A DNA stretch of 64,000 bases, taken from the NCBI RefSeq assembly GCF_029080175.1, contig NZ_JARFJC010000022.1; one strand, written 5' to 3'. Below the pieces are notes generated by a model. That model was not told the origin of the DNA, ran no database searches, and saw only the letters and a program-made list of their open reading frames with translations. Positions 7,833 to 17,227 of the stretch are shown here, in pieces. The stretch is from Luteipulveratus flavus (GTDB taxonomy: Bacteria; Actinomycetota; Actinomycetes; Actinomycetales; Dermatophilaceae). Made by a program: the position numbers and the translations under genes. The first letter of the stretch is position 1; each line of letters begins with the position of its first letter.

Positions 7833-10167
7833 GGTCCACCACCTCCCAGCCGAGCAGGCGCGCGACGGCGCGCAACGCCGGCGTCGCCTGCTCGAGATCG
7901 AGCTCGGTCCGGCCCTCCTGGACGCGTCTGCCACCCTCGGCGAGCCGGGACACCTGCTCGCCGATCGTGCGGCGCTCGGCGCCGCTGAAGTCGGCGAACG
8001 TACGGCGCAGCAGCGGGAGGAGGTCCTCGAATACGGCGTCGTCGACACCGGACACCCAGGCGTCGATCAGCGCGAGTAGACCCGTGTCGTGCACGAGCAG
8101 CACTGCGTCACCGGCGAGGAAGCCCTCCAGCCAGGCGGCGGCCTGCGGCGCCGGGGCGGCGACCGACAGCCGCCGGCCCATCAGCCGGGCGACAGCGTCC
8201 TCGTCGAGGCGGCCGGCGTCCAGCAGCATCCGGGTGGCCCGCCCGGCAACGCCGCCCGCGACGTGGTCGGCGCTCGCGATCGTCTCCAGAGCGGTGTGCC
8301 AGCGGTCGCTCAGCTCGTCGTCGGCGAGGAGGGACAGTCCGCGCTGGGCGCCGTCGACGGCCCGGCCCATCAGATGGGCGGCCTTGTCGTCCAGGCTCGC
8401 GCACGCCATCGGCAGACCCACGCAGGCGCGGACGACGGTGGCGGCCAGCACCGCGCGGACCCGGCCGGTGTCGACACCGCGGACGTCGCCGTACCGGCAG
8501 GTGCGCGCCAGCGGCTCGACGGTGTGCAGCAGGGCGGGGACGTCGTGCTGGACGGCCGCCCGCTCGGCGAGCGCGCCGAGCATCGCGCTCACCCCGTCGG
8601 GCAGGTCGGCGGCCAGGCAGGCGCTGACCAGGGTCGCGAGCTCGGTCAGGTCGTCGGACGCCTTCGCCCGCTCCGCGACCCGGCCGGCCGCGGCCGCGGC
8701 GACCGTCGTGCCCCACACGCCGGCCTCGACGAGGTCGACCGCCAGCTCGGGACGCCACGTCAGCCGCCAGCTCTCCTTGAACGTCCCCGTCGTCCGGCCG
8801 GTCTCGGCGAGCTCGCCCCAGGCCACGCCGAGCAGCGTGAGCCGGTGCAGCAGGACGGACCGGGCCAGCTGGTTGGTGCGGCGTAGGTCGAGGTCGAGCT
8901 CCTGGGTCGCCGCGGACGGCTTGAGCCGCAGGGTCCGCTGCTGGCGGGCCAAGTCGGCGGCCAGGGGGACGACCGGCGCGGACTCCGGCACCGACCCGAG
9001 GGTCTCGCCGACGACGAGGCGGGAGTGGACGAGGTCGAGCGGCAGCCGCGAACCCTCGCACAGGACGGCCTGGGCGGCCTCGTCCAGCTCGCTGAGCCCG
9101 ACCGAGGGCCGCCCGCGGACACCGGCCAGCGCCTCGGCCAGCCGGACCGCCTCGACGACCGAGGCCGTCGAGGCGTCGAGCTGCTCCTCCCGCAGCTCGC
9201 GCGCCACCCGGACGAGCCAGCCGGTCGCGAGGTCGCGGGACTCGACATGCTCCCGGTGGCCGAGATGGTCGTACAGGTGCTCGTACCAGCCGGGCGCGGT
9301 GACGCCGGCGCCGTACCCGGAGGCGTGGCTCAGCCGCGCCGAGGTCCACGGGGTCCACGCCGCGGCCACCTTCGTGCGGGGCAGCCCGGTGATCAGCGTC
9401 CGGTCTCGGGAGACCGGCGGGAAGTCGGCGGGCACGAGCGCGGGAGCGTGCCAGGCGCCGCAGACGACGGCGATCCGGGCCTGTGGTGCCTCCTTGATCG
9501 CCGCCCGGAGCACCTTGCGCATCCACGCCTCGCGCCGGGCGTTCTCGACGACCTCGGCGTCGTCGTCGGGACGGGTGTCGGTCTCACGGACGGCGGCCAT
9601 CGCCTCCCGGATGGCGTCGAACCGGTCGGCCGCCGCGTCGTGCCGTTGCTCCACCGCGTCCTCCCACCACCGCTCGGCGTCGTCGTACCCGGCGGCTGCC
9701 GCGAGGGTGCCGATCGGGTCGACCCGCTCGGGCGGTGCGGTGCCGGCGTCCGGTGCCTCGGCTTCCGCCGCGGGCTCGGTCGGCTCGACGGGCTCGGTCG
9801 GCTCGACGGGTTCAGCAGGCTCGGCGACGGCCGTACGCGCGGTGTCGGCCAGCGCGAACGCGTGGGTGGCCGGCAGGTCCAGGAAGCGCACGGGGACGCC
9901 GCGGGACAGCGCCCAGCGAGCCGCGACCCACTCGGGGGAGAACCGGGCGAGCGGGTAGAACGTCGCGCGGCGCGGGTCGTCGACCGCGTACACGAGCGCG
10001 GCGACGGGAGGGACCATGTCCTCCTCGCCGAGCAGGGCGACGATCGCGTCGAGCTCGGGACTGCCCTCGATCAGCACCAGGTCCGGCGGCTGCTGGTCGA
10101 GGGCCTGCGCCACCGACCGGGCCGAGCCGGGTCCGTGGTGGCGTACTCCGTAGATGTCGACGGGCAT
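7816..10167 (-). CDS. DUF5682 family protein
   Basis: 783-aa protein beginning MPVDIYGVRHHGPGSA. This N-terminal 'GVRHHGPGS' block followed by LVLIEGSPEL and an AALVYAVDD strand is diagnostic, from memory, for DUF5682. It continues as a long alpha-helical region with a Glu/Pro/Val spacer around residues 117-140 (a short repeat of PTEPVEP units). Function is not established. The conserved His pair and acidic residues of the first domain suggest an enzymatic fold related to TraB/ChaN-like proteins (inference). Its gene lies between MoxR and VWA genes with a 10-bp gap and a 17-bp overlap, so it is very probably part of the same machine. The start ATG at 10167 lacks a strong Shine-Dalgarno, consistent with coupling. 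Confidence 0.8.
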   Translation of the reverse strand: MPVDIYGVRHHGPGSARSVAQALDQQPPDLVLIEGSPELDAIVALLGEEDMVPPVAALVYAVDDPRRATFYPLARFSPEWVAARWALSRGVPVRFLDLPATHAFALADTARTAVAEPAEPVEPTEPVEPTEPAAEAEAPDAGTAPPERVDPIGTLAAAAGYDDAERWWEDAVEQRHDAAADRFDAIREAMAAVRETDTRPDDDAEVVENARREAWMRKVLRAAIKEAPQARIAVVCGAWHAPALVPADFPPVSRDRTLITGLPRTKVAAAWTPWTSARLSHASGYGAGVTAPGWYEHLYDHLGHREHVESRDLATGWLVRVARELREEQLDASTASVVEAVRLAEALAGVRGRPSVGLSELDEAAQAVLCEGSRLPLDLVHSRLVVGETLGSVPESAPVVPLAADLARQQRTLRLKPSAATQELDLDLRRTNQLARSVLLHRLTLLGVAWGELAETGRTTGTFKESWRLTWRPELAVDLVEAGVWGTTVAAAAAGRVAERAKASDDLTELATLVSACLAADLPDGVSAMLGALAERAAVQHDVPALLHTVEPLARTCRYGDVRGVDTGRVRAVLAATVVRACVGLPMACASLDDKAAHLMGRAVDGAQRGLSLLADDELSDRWHTALETIASADHVAGGVAGRATRMLLDAGRLDEDAVARLMGRRLSVAAPAPQAAAWLEGFLAGDAVLLVHDTGLLALIDAWVSGVDDAVFEDLLPLLRRTFADFSGAERRTIGEQVSRLAEGGRRVQEGRTELDLEQATPALRAVARLLGWEVVDHDGAA

Positions 10168-10177
10168 GGGGACGCGA

Positions 10178-11296
10178 TCAGCCCAGGTCGCGGCAGGCGC
10201 GGTAGAGGTCGCTCCAGTCCTTGCGGTTGCGCACGACCGTCTCGAGGTACTCCTGCCAGACCAGCCGGTCCTGGACCGGGTCCTTCACGACCGCCCCCAG
10301 CAGGCTGCCCGCGACGTCGTCGGCGCGGACCACGCCGTCGCCGAAGTGCGCGGCCAGCGCGAGGCCGTTGGTCATCACCGAGATCGCCTCGGCGGTCGAC
10401 AGGGTCGCGGACGGCGACTTCAGGGTGGTGCGCTGGTCGCTGGTCATGCCGCTGCGCAGCTCGCGCATCACCGTGACGACCCGGCGGATCTCCGACAGCG
10501 ACTCCAGGTCGGCGGGCAGCTGCAGGGACGCCCCGAGCGAGGCGACCCGCGTCCGGACGATCTCGATCTCCTGGTCGAGGGTGTCCGGCAGGGGCAGCAC
10601 GACGGTGTTGAAGCGGCGCCGCAGCGCGGAGGACAGGTCGTTCACGCCCTTGTCGCGGTTGTTCGCGGTGGCGATGACGTTGAAGCCCGGACGTGCCTGC
10701 ACCTCGTCGTCCAGCTCGGGGATCGGCAGCGTTTTCTCCGACAGGATGCTGATCAGCGCGTCCTGCACGTCGGACGGGACGCGCGTCAGCTCCTCGACCC
10801 GCGCCAGCGAACCCGTCTGCATCGCCCGCATCACCGGGCCCGGCACCAGGGCCTCCCGGGACGGCCCCTCGGCCAGCAGCCGGGCGTAGTTCCAGCCGTA
10901 GCGCAGGGCCTCCTCCTGGGTGCCGGCGGTCCCCTGTACGACCAGGGTCGAGCGCCCGCTGATGGCCGCCGCGAGGTGCTCGCCCAGCCAGGACTTCGCG
11001 GTGCCCGGTACGCCGAGGAGCAGCAGCGCCCGGTCGGTCGCGAGCGAGGAGACGGCCACCTCGACGAGCCGCCGCCGCCCGAGGTACTTCGGCGTGATCA
11101 CCGTGCCGTCGTCCAGCCGGCCACCCAGGACGTACGTGGCGACCGCCCACGGCGACAGCCGCCACGACGGCGGACGCGGCCGGTCGTCGACCGCGGCCAG
11201 GGCGGCGAGCTCGTCGGCGTACGCCTGCTCCGCGTGCTGGCGCAGGACGACGGTGCCGTCCGTCGCGGGTGCCGGACCGGTCTGGGTGTCGCTCAT
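10178..11296 (-). CDS. MoxR-family AAA+ ATPase
   Basis: 372-aa AAA+ ATPase. Walker A is GVPGTAKS at residues 95-102. The Walker B region reads SLARVEELTRVP, with sensor-1 FNVIATANNRD and an arginine-finger region SSALRRRFN. The helix-2 insert of MoxR proteins is present. MoxR ATPases are chaperone-like remodelers that pair with VWA proteins to insert metals or activate client complexes. The ATG at 11296 overlaps the DUF5691 stop by 4 bp (ATGA). Downstream DUF5682 follows after 10 bp. Confidence 0.9.
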   Translation of the reverse strand: MSDTQTGPAPATDGTVVLRQHAEQAYADELAALAAVDDRPRPPSWRLSPWAVATYVLGGRLDDGTVITPKYLGRRRLVEVAVSSLATDRALLLLGVPGTAKSWLGEHLAAAISGRSTLVVQGTAGTQEEALRYGWNYARLLAEGPSREALVPGPVMRAMQTGSLARVEELTRVPSDVQDALISILSEKTLPIPELDDEVQARPGFNVIATANNRDKGVNDLSSALRRRFNTVVLPLPDTLDQEIEIVRTRVASLGASLQLPADLESLSEIRRVVTVMRELRSGMTSDQRTTLKSPSATLSTAEAISVMTNGLALAAHFGDGVVRADDVAGSLLGAVVKDPVQDRLVWQEYLETVVRNRKDWSDLYRACRDLG

Positions 11297-12807
11297 CTGA
11301 AGGCCTCCGAGAGGGAGTTGCGGAACGCGTGGGTCTGCAGGGTGTCGGACAGGGCTCGGCGTGCGCGGGAGCCGGGCGGGAGCCGGTTCACGGCCTGCTC
11401 GATCTCCTTGCCGAGAGAGGTCGGCAGCGCGGTGGGCAGCAGCGGGCCGACGGTGTACGCGAACGGCTCGCCCGTGGTGCTGCGGGTCAGTGCGCGCAGG
11501 ACCGCTCGGGCCAGCCCGTCGCCCCACGGGCGGGGCTCGCGGGCGAGCAGCTCGCGCACCTCGTGCGGAACGGTCTTCGCGCCGAGCCGCGCCGTGAGGA
11601 CCGAACGGCGCTCGTCGTCCGGCAGCAGGGCCACGATGCCGGGCCGGTCGACGCCGCTGGCCAGCAGGGCGCTCGCCCAGCCGGCATCGGCGCGGGCGAG
11701 CACGGTCGCGCACAGGGCGTTCAGCGCGGACTGGTCGTTCAGCATCCGCAGCGTCGCGGTGGCCGAGCGGCCGGTGACGTCGGTCCACACCGACAGCGGC
11801 GCGCCGCGGATGATCGACTCCAGCCAGCGCGTACGCGGCTGCACCCCGTCACCGGACCGGCGCACCAGGCCATCACGCTCGCCCGCCGCGTCCGGGTCGT
11901 CCGGGACGTCCACCTCGAGCGAGCGCCGCACCGTCCCGTGGGTGCGGAGCAGGTCGCGGAGCCGGGCGGCCATCCGCTGACCGCGGGCGCTGGTGGGCAG
12001 GAGGTCCAGGACGGCGTACGCGCTCTCGCGCACCGTCTTCGACCGGTCGTCCAGGGCGCGCTCCAGCAGGGGCTCGTCGGCCGGGGTGACGGCGACGGTC
12101 AGCCGGCGTACGCACTCCGCGCGGGTGCGGGCGGGCAGGGAGTCCCACTGGTCCTGCAGCAGGGCGCGGGCCGCGTCGGGCCGGGCGTCCCTGGCCCGCT
12201 CGAACACCGCGACCGCCTCCGCCGTCGGCAGCTGGGGCCAGGTGGCCGTCCAGTCGTCGGCCGGTCCGGTCTGCGCGGTGTCGGGTACGGCGGCGGCCAT
12301 CTCGGGCCGAACGGCGAGGGATGACCACTCGGGGTTGAGGCCGGCCAGCCACCGGCCGCGCTCGCCCGGCGTCTCGCCGAGGGCCGCGGCCACCTCGCGG
12401 TGCGCGACGGCGTGCGTCAGCAGCGGGGGCAGCAGGAGGGGCGGTACGCGCTGCCCGGCCGCGTCGGCGTGGTCGAGCCACTGGACCAGCAGGTCGTCCC
12501 GCGCAACCTTGGACACCGGCGGCTGGGTGAGCAGGAGCAGCAGGAGGCGGGCCGCCTCGGGGCTCACCACGGCGCGTGTCTCCGCGGCTGCCGGGTCGAT
12601 GAGGGGTGCGGCCGCCGGCAGCCGGGACCCCGCCCGTCCCAGGACGTCGGCCAGCGCCGCGCCGTCGAGCAGGCGTTCCTCGCGCGAGACGTCCAGGCCG
12701 AGACGGGCGACCCCGACGACGGCCGGAGGGTCATCGGGATCGCGACGACCCGAGCCGATGAGAGCCGTGGCGCGTAGGTCGGCGAGCCAGGCGTCGAGCG
12801 CGCTCAC
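11293..12807 (-). CDS. DUF5691 family protein
   Basis: 504-aa predicted all-helical protein with no Cys/His cluster and no signal peptide. Regularly spaced Leu/Ala-rich helices such as LLLLLLTQPP near residue 89 and WDSLPARTRAECVRRL near 250 suggest an alpha-solenoid scaffold (inference). The sequence and its place between SWIM and MoxR genes match DUF5691 as I remember it. Function unknown. The GTG start at 12807 overlaps the SWIM stop by 4 bp (GTGA) and the end overlaps moxR by 4 bp, so stoichiometric co-translation is likely. Confidence 0.75.
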   Translation of the reverse strand: MSALDAWLADLRATALIGSGRRDPDDPPAVVGVARLGLDVSREERLLDGAALADVLGRAGSRLPAAAPLIDPAAAETRAVVSPEAARLLLLLLTQPPVSKVARDDLLVQWLDHADAAGQRVPPLLLPPLLTHAVAHREVAAALGETPGERGRWLAGLNPEWSSLAVRPEMAAAVPDTAQTGPADDWTATWPQLPTAEAVAVFERARDARPDAARALLQDQWDSLPARTRAECVRRLTVAVTPADEPLLERALDDRSKTVRESAYAVLDLLPTSARGQRMAARLRDLLRTHGTVRRSLEVDVPDDPDAAGERDGLVRRSGDGVQPRTRWLESIIRGAPLSVWTDVTGRSATATLRMLNDQSALNALCATVLARADAGWASALLASGVDRPGIVALLPDDERRSVLTARLGAKTVPHEVRELLAREPRPWGDGLARAVLRALTRSTTGEPFAYTVGPLLPTALPTSLGKEIEQAVNRLPPGSRARRALSDTLQTHAFRNSLSEAFR

Positions 12808-14099
12808 AGCGCCACCACCTCGTCGTCGAGCCAGACCGACAGCGGCCGGAACCGCCCGCCCTCCAGCTCCCCGAACACGTCGACCGGGTGACCGCCGCTC
12901 AGGGCCAGTGCCGACCACACGTCGGTGTCGGGGGTCAGCGGCAGCGAACCCGTGGTGTCGGCCACTTCCCAGCCGCCGTCCCGCTCGGTGAACGTCACGG
13001 CGTGCAGCACGGCCGGGTGCCGGTCGCGCCAGGGGGACGTCGCCAGCGCGCTCGCCGCTTGCGTCCTGGCACCGGCGAGCGTCGTCCCGCCGGCGAGCCC
13101 GGTCACCGCCTCCGAGCCCGCGGGAGGCTCGACGAACACCGCGCGGCGAGGCGCTCGGCCGGGGTAGCGGGCGACGGTCACGTCCAGCCTGCTGCCGCTC
13201 AGCTGACCGACGGCCAGCGCCTGCCCGTAGCCGGCGAAGTCCAGGACGGTGACGATCTCGCCGTCGTCGTGCCGCAGCCAGGTGCGCTGCTGCTGCAGCC
13301 GGCCGTCGTCGCTGCGGTGGGCGCCGAGCACCGTCCACGGCCCGGGGCGGTGGTCGGCGTCGAGGACGTCGCCGCTGGACTGCGCCCAGCCGACCGCGAC
13401 CCGGACGTCCGCCTGCTCGGCCTCGTCCAGGGTCTCCCGCTGCTGCCAGGCGGTGGTGATCAGCCACCACCGGCCGACCTCGGCGAGCAGGTGCTCCGCC
13501 CAGTCGTCGCGCGCGTACATCTGCGAACCGGCGTCCCGGACGCGCTCGGCGAGGCCGGGCAGCTGGGCGTCGACGAGGCGGGCGGCGGCCTGCTCCCATC
13601 CCGCCGTCGGCTGGGTGCGGGCGGCGGCGAGACCACCGCGGACCAGGTCGCGCAGCCAGAGCCGCAGGTCGGCCACGCCCGCGTCCATCCGGGCGAGCCG
13701 GTCGTCCAACCGCCGCGCCTGCGCCTCCCGGTCGGGCGCCTTCGCGGGCTCGGCCGTACGTCGCGAGCGCCCCTCCGCGCGGCCCGCGGCCCACTCGGCG
13801 GCGTGCGGCGCGACCTGCCCGGACTCGTCCAGCACGCCCTCGGACCACAGCAGCAGGAGCGCGAGCGCGTGCTTGCAGGGGAACTTCCGGCTCGGGCACG
13901 AGCATCGGTACGCGGGAGCGACGACGTCGATGCTGACCTGGTAGGGCGTCTTGCCGCTGCCCTGGCACTGCCCCCAGACCAGCACGTCGTTGCACCCGGT
14001 CTCGCGCCACGGGCCGGGCCGGGCGAGCGTGCGGGCAGCGGCGAGTGCCGACGCGTCCGGAGCTGCGTCGTTCACCTGCTTCAGGGTCCAGCGCGTCAT
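12804..14099 (-). CDS. SWIM zinc-finger protein
   Basis: 431-aa protein with an N-terminal SWIM zinc finger, Cys66-x-Cys68-x6-Cys75-x-His77 in YRCSCPSRKFPCKHALA. SWIM domains bind nucleic acid or protein. The remainder is a long helical and beta region with no recognised domain, possibly the client-recognition part. I chose the ATG at 14099 (MTRWTLKQV) because the in-frame ATG at 14162 would add a repetitive Pro/Thr/Arg tail. It heads the operon SWIM-DUF5691-MoxR-DUF5682-VWA. No SigB/F-type promoter is visible upstream; the leader contains three direct repeats of a CGGCCGCACGGT-like unit (about 14134-14163). Confidence 0.85.
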   Translation of the reverse strand: MTRWTLKQVNDAAPDASALAAARTLARPGPWRETGCNDVLVWGQCQGSGKTPYQVSIDVVAPAYRCSCPSRKFPCKHALALLLLWSEGVLDESGQVAPHAAEWAAGRAEGRSRRTAEPAKAPDREAQARRLDDRLARMDAGVADLRLWLRDLVRGGLAAARTQPTAGWEQAAARLVDAQLPGLAERVRDAGSQMYARDDWAEHLLAEVGRWWLITTAWQQRETLDEAEQADVRVAVGWAQSSGDVLDADHRPGPWTVLGAHRSDDGRLQQQRTWLRHDDGEIVTVLDFAGYGQALAVGQLSGSRLDVTVARYPGRAPRRAVFVEPPAGSEAVTGLAGGTTLAGARTQAASALATSPWRDRHPAVLHAVTFTERDGGWEVADTTGSLPLTPDTDVWSALALSGGHPVDVFGELEGGRFRPLSVWLDDEVVAL

Positions 14100-14181
14100 G
14101 GCGCGGCCATCCAACCACCCCGCACCCACGGCCGGCCGCACGGTCGGCCGCACGGTCGGCACGGTCCGCGGGAGACGTCGT

Positions 14182-14207
14182 GCGTGAGATCCGGGGCGCG
14201 CGGGTAG
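14182..14207 (+). promoter_or_regulatory. Putative SigB/SigF-type promoter for the FAD-Rieske gene
   Basis: GCGT (14182-14185), 16 bp, GGGTAG (14202-14207). It lies 29 bp upstream of the ATG. The -35 satisfies only GNNT. Confidence 0.4.
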
Positions 14208-14236
14208 GGCGAGGGGAACCGACCCGAGGAGACGAC

Positions 14237-15736
14237 ATGACGTCCTTGTGGCTCGACGGCCGCGAGCCGATCCGTTCCGACTCGTTGGAGGGGGATTCGT
14301 ACGACGACGTCGTCGTGGGAGCGGGCCTCACCGGGCTGATGACGGCGCTGCTCCTGAGCCGATCCGGACGCGGCGTGGTGGTGCTGGAGGCCCGCGAGGT
14401 CGGTGCTGTCACGACCGGCAACACGACCGGGAAGCTCTCGCTCCTGCAGGGCACCAAGTACACCCGGCTGACCAGCCGGCACCCGGAGTCCCTCGTCCGC
14501 GCGTACGTCGAGGCGAACCTCGAGGGCCAGCAGTGGCTGCTGCGCTACTGCGAGGAGCACGACGTCCCGGTGCAACGGCGGCCCGCGGTGACGTACGCCC
14601 CGGACGACGCGCAGGGGCTGAAAGCGGCGCGTGACGAGCACGAGGCGGCCACGGCGGCCGGGCTGGGCGTGCGCTGGGCGGACGAGCTGGACGTGCCGTT
14701 CCCGCACCGTGGCGGCACGGTGCTGGAGGACCAGGCGCAGCTGGACCCGATGGACGTGCTGGAGGCCCTGGTCGAGAGCGTCCGGGCCGAGGGCGGGCGC
14801 ATCGTCACCGGCGCCCGCGTGCAGCACGTGTCGCGGCTGGGCTCGCCCACCGTGCGCCTCGAGGACGGACGGTCGATCCGGTGCGAGCACGTGATCCTCG
14901 CGACCGGGACGCCGATCCTGGACCGCGGCCTGTACTTCGCCAAGCTCGAGCCCGGCCGGTCGTACGCGCTCGCGTACGACTATCCCGACGCGCCGGAGCT
15001 GATGATGCTGTCGGCATCCGGCCCGACCCGGTCGGTCCGGGACGCGCCGGCGACGTCCGGGCGGGCGCTGCTCATCGGAGGCGACGGCCACGTGGTCGGT
15101 CGCACCCGTTCCGAGCGAGCGCACCTCAACCGGCTGCGCGACTGGACGGCCGAGTACTTCCCGGGCGCGGTCGAGACGCACCACTGGTCGGCCCAGGACT
15201 ACACCTCGCACGACGGCGTTCCGTACGTCGGAGGCATGCCGCGTAGCTTCGGAAAAGTCTACGTGGCAACGGGATACGCGAAGTGGGGTCTGACCAACGG
15301 GGTTGCGGCTGCTCTCGACATCACCGCGCAGATCCTCGACGGCCGGCTGCGCTGGGCCGACCGGATCCACCACCGGGTGACCCGGCCGCGGAGCGCCCTG
15401 GAGCCGGTCCGGATGAACGCCGGTGTCGCGGCGTCCGGGCTCCAGCACATCCTGGACGCGGCGCTGCGCAGCCGGCCCGAGACGCCTCCCAAGGAGGGCA
15501 CCGGCGAGGTGGGCCGCTCGGGTGTGGTCCCGGTCGGTGTCTCGACCGTGAACGGGCGCACCTGCGCGGTCCAGGCGCTGTGCACCCACCTGGGCGGCGT
15601 CCTGGCGTGGAACGACGCGGAGAAGTCCTGGGACTGCCCGCTGCACGGATCGCGCTTCTCGCCGACGGGCGAGGTGCTCGAGGGACCCGCCACCCGAGCC
15701 CTCCCGCGCCGCGAGCCGGACGGAACGACGACGTAG
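14237..15736 (+). CDS. FAD-dependent oxidoreductase with C-terminal Rieske domain
   Basis: 499-aa two-domain protein. Residues 1-370 form a DAO-type FAD oxidoreductase: dinucleotide motif VVGAGLTG at 27-34, then the ATG-type motif ILATGTPILDRG near 218. The C-terminal Rieske [2Fe-2S] domain has Cys449-x-His451 (CTHLGG) and Cys466-x2-His469 (CPLHG), followed by the usual SRFSPTGEVLEGPA strand. Such fusions occur in bacilli and actinobacteria; the substrate is unknown and a small amine or carbonyl is often guessed. The ATG at 14237 has GAGGAG at 5-6 nt. It is monocistronic, with a strong terminator immediately downstream. Confidence 0.88.
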   Translation: MTSLWLDGREPIRSDSLEGDSYDDVVVGAGLTGLMTALLLSRSGRGVVVLEAREVGAVTTGNTTGKLSLLQGTKYTRLTSRHPESLVRAYVEANLEGQQWLLRYCEEHDVPVQRRPAVTYAPDDAQGLKAARDEHEAATAAGLGVRWADELDVPFPHRGGTVLEDQAQLDPMDVLEALVESVRAEGGRIVTGARVQHVSRLGSPTVRLEDGRSIRCEHVILATGTPILDRGLYFAKLEPGRSYALAYDYPDAPELMMLSASGPTRSVRDAPATSGRALLIGGDGHVVGRTRSERAHLNRLRDWTAEYFPGAVETHHWSAQDYTSHDGVPYVGGMPRSFGKVYVATGYAKWGLTNGVAAALDITAQILDGRLRWADRIHHRVTRPRSALEPVRMNAGVAASGLQHILDAALRSRPETPPKEGTGEVGRSGVVPVGVSTVNGRTCAVQALCTHLGGVLAWNDAEKSWDCPLHGSRFSPTGEVLEGPATRALPRREPDGTTT

Positions 15737-15740
15737 ACCA

Positions 15741-15788
15741 GTGACCGGGAGTGCGCCATCACGCACTCCCGGTCACCGCTTCGGTTTT
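15741..15788 (+). terminator. Intrinsic terminator after the FAD-Rieske gene
   Basis: Perfect 15-bp stem (15741-15755 with 15762-15776), a 6-nt loop CCATCA, then GCTTCGGTTTT. A U-tract after a GC-rich hairpin is a classic rho-independent terminator. Confidence 0.85.
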
Positions 15789-15876
15789 AGGCGTCGCGGC
15801 AGGTGTCCCCGGACAGCCGAACGCACCCGCCGCGCGGCTTCGACGGGTGCGTCCTGGTCGGAGGGCCGAGCGGGGC

Positions 15877-17079
15877 TCAGGCGGCGCCGGCGTGCTCGGG
15901 CTTGAGGACCACCTTGATGCAGCCGTCCGCCTTCTCCTGGAACATCTTGTAGCCCTCCGGCGCCTCCCGCAGCGGCAGGTGGTGGGTTGCGAACGCCTCG
16001 ACGTCGAACGCGCTCTCGTCCTTGCGCAGGATGTCCAGCAGCTCGCCGGACCAGCGCCGTACGTTGGCCTGGCCCATCCGCAGCGTGAGCTGCTTGTCGA
16101 ACATGTCCATCAGCGGCATCGGGTCGGCCGTACCGCCGTACACCCCGGACAGAGAGACGGTGCCGCCCCGCCGGACGGAGTCCATCGACGCGTACAGCGC
16201 GGCGAGCCGGTCGATGCCCATGGTCTCGATCGCTTTGCGTGCCAACGGTTTCGGAGCCCGTCCGACCAGCTTGATCACCTGCTCAGCGACGGGGTTGCCG
16301 TGCGCCTCCATGCCGACGGCGTCGACGGCGCCGTCGACGCCGCGTCCCTGGGTGAGCTCGCGGACCATCCCCGGGAGGTCGTCGACGGAGCGCAGGTCGA
16401 TGGTCTCGGCGCCGTGGCTCGCCGCCATCGCCAGCCGCTCGGGCACGAGGTCGGCGGCCAGGACCCGCTCCGCGCCCATCTTCCGCGCCGAGCGGACCGT
16501 CATCTGGCCGACCGGCCCGAGGCCGATGACCAGCAGCGTGCTGCCCTCGGTGACGTCGGCGTACCGCGCGGCCTGCCAGGCCGTCGGCAGGATGTCGGAC
16601 AGGTAGAGGTAACGCTCGTCCGGACCGTCCTCGGGCACGCGGATCGGGCCGTACTGCGCCTGCGGCACCCGCAGGTACTCCGCCTGCCCACCCGGCACCG
16701 AGCCGTACAGGCTGGTGTAGCCGAACAGCGCTGCGCCCTTGCCCTGATCGGTCACCTGCGTCGTCTCGCACTGGGACTGCAGGCCGCGGGTGCACATCCA
16801 GCAGTGACCGCAGGAGACGTTGAACGGGACGACGACCCGGTCGCCGACCTTCAGGTCACCCGTCTCGGGGCCGACCTCCTCGACGACGCCCATCGCCTCG
16901 TGGCCGAGGACATCGCCCGACTTCAGGTACGGCGCCAGCACGCCGTACAGGTGCAGGTCGGACCCGCAGATCGCGGTCGAGGTGACCCGGATGATCGCGT
17001 CGGTCGACTGCTCGATCCGAGGATCGGGCACCTCCTCGACCGTGACGTTCTCGGGGCCTTGCCAGGTCAGCGCCTTCAT
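15877..17079 (-). CDS. Zinc-dependent alcohol dehydrogenase (formaldehyde-dehydrogenase-like)
   Basis: 400-aa medium-chain zinc dehydrogenase. Catalytic zinc ligands are Cys38, His60 and Glu61 (AICGSDLH, GHEAMG). The structural zinc lobe is C-x2-C-x2-C-x7-C in SCGHCWMC...SQC. The Rossmann motif is VIGLGPVGQ. The 'threonine dehydrogenase and related' subgroup and the insert after the structural lobe resemble glutathione-independent formaldehyde dehydrogenases, which oxidise aldehydes or alcohols with NAD. Substrate is uncertain. It faces away from the formate dehydrogenase operon, so a formaldehyde-to-formate-to-CO2 relation is attractive (inference). Start ATG 17079 with GAGGAG upstream. Confidence 0.85.
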   Translation of the reverse strand: MKALTWQGPENVTVEEVPDPRIEQSTDAIIRVTSTAICGSDLHLYGVLAPYLKSGDVLGHEAMGVVEEVGPETGDLKVGDRVVVPFNVSCGHCWMCTRGLQSQCETTQVTDQGKGAALFGYTSLYGSVPGGQAEYLRVPQAQYGPIRVPEDGPDERYLYLSDILPTAWQAARYADVTEGSTLLVIGLGPVGQMTVRSARKMGAERVLAADLVPERLAMAASHGAETIDLRSVDDLPGMVRELTQGRGVDGAVDAVGMEAHGNPVAEQVIKLVGRAPKPLARKAIETMGIDRLAALYASMDSVRRGGTVSLSGVYGGTADPMPLMDMFDKQLTLRMGQANVRRWSGELLDILRKDESAFDVEAFATHHLPLREAPEGYKMFQEKADGCIKVVLKPEHAGAA

Positions 17080-17121
17080 CGTCGCTCCTCGTCCAGATCG
17101 GGTGCCGGTCTCCGACCCTGC

Positions 17122-17147
17122 GTACCCGGGGGCTGGTGGCCCGAATC
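17122..17147 (-). promoter_or_regulatory. Putative SigB/SigF-type promoter for the zinc dehydrogenase
   Basis: Minus strand GATT (17144-17147), 16 bp, GGGTAC (17122-17127), about 40 bp upstream of the ATG. It lies back-to-back with the fdh promoter. Confidence 0.45.
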
Positions 17148-17162
17148 GTGGAGGAGCACGAT

Positions 17163-17187
17163 GTTTGCGTGGCGTGCCCGCGGGTAC
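17163..17187 (+). promoter_or_regulatory. Putative SigB/SigF-type promoter for the formate dehydrogenase operon
   Basis: GTTT (17163-17166), 15 bp, GGGTAC (17182-17187), a full consensus match. It lies 40 bp upstream of the ATG at 17228. Confidence 0.6.
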
Positions 17188-17227
17188 GGCCACGACAGAC
17201 CCGGCCTGACTGGAGAGGTGTGTGCCG

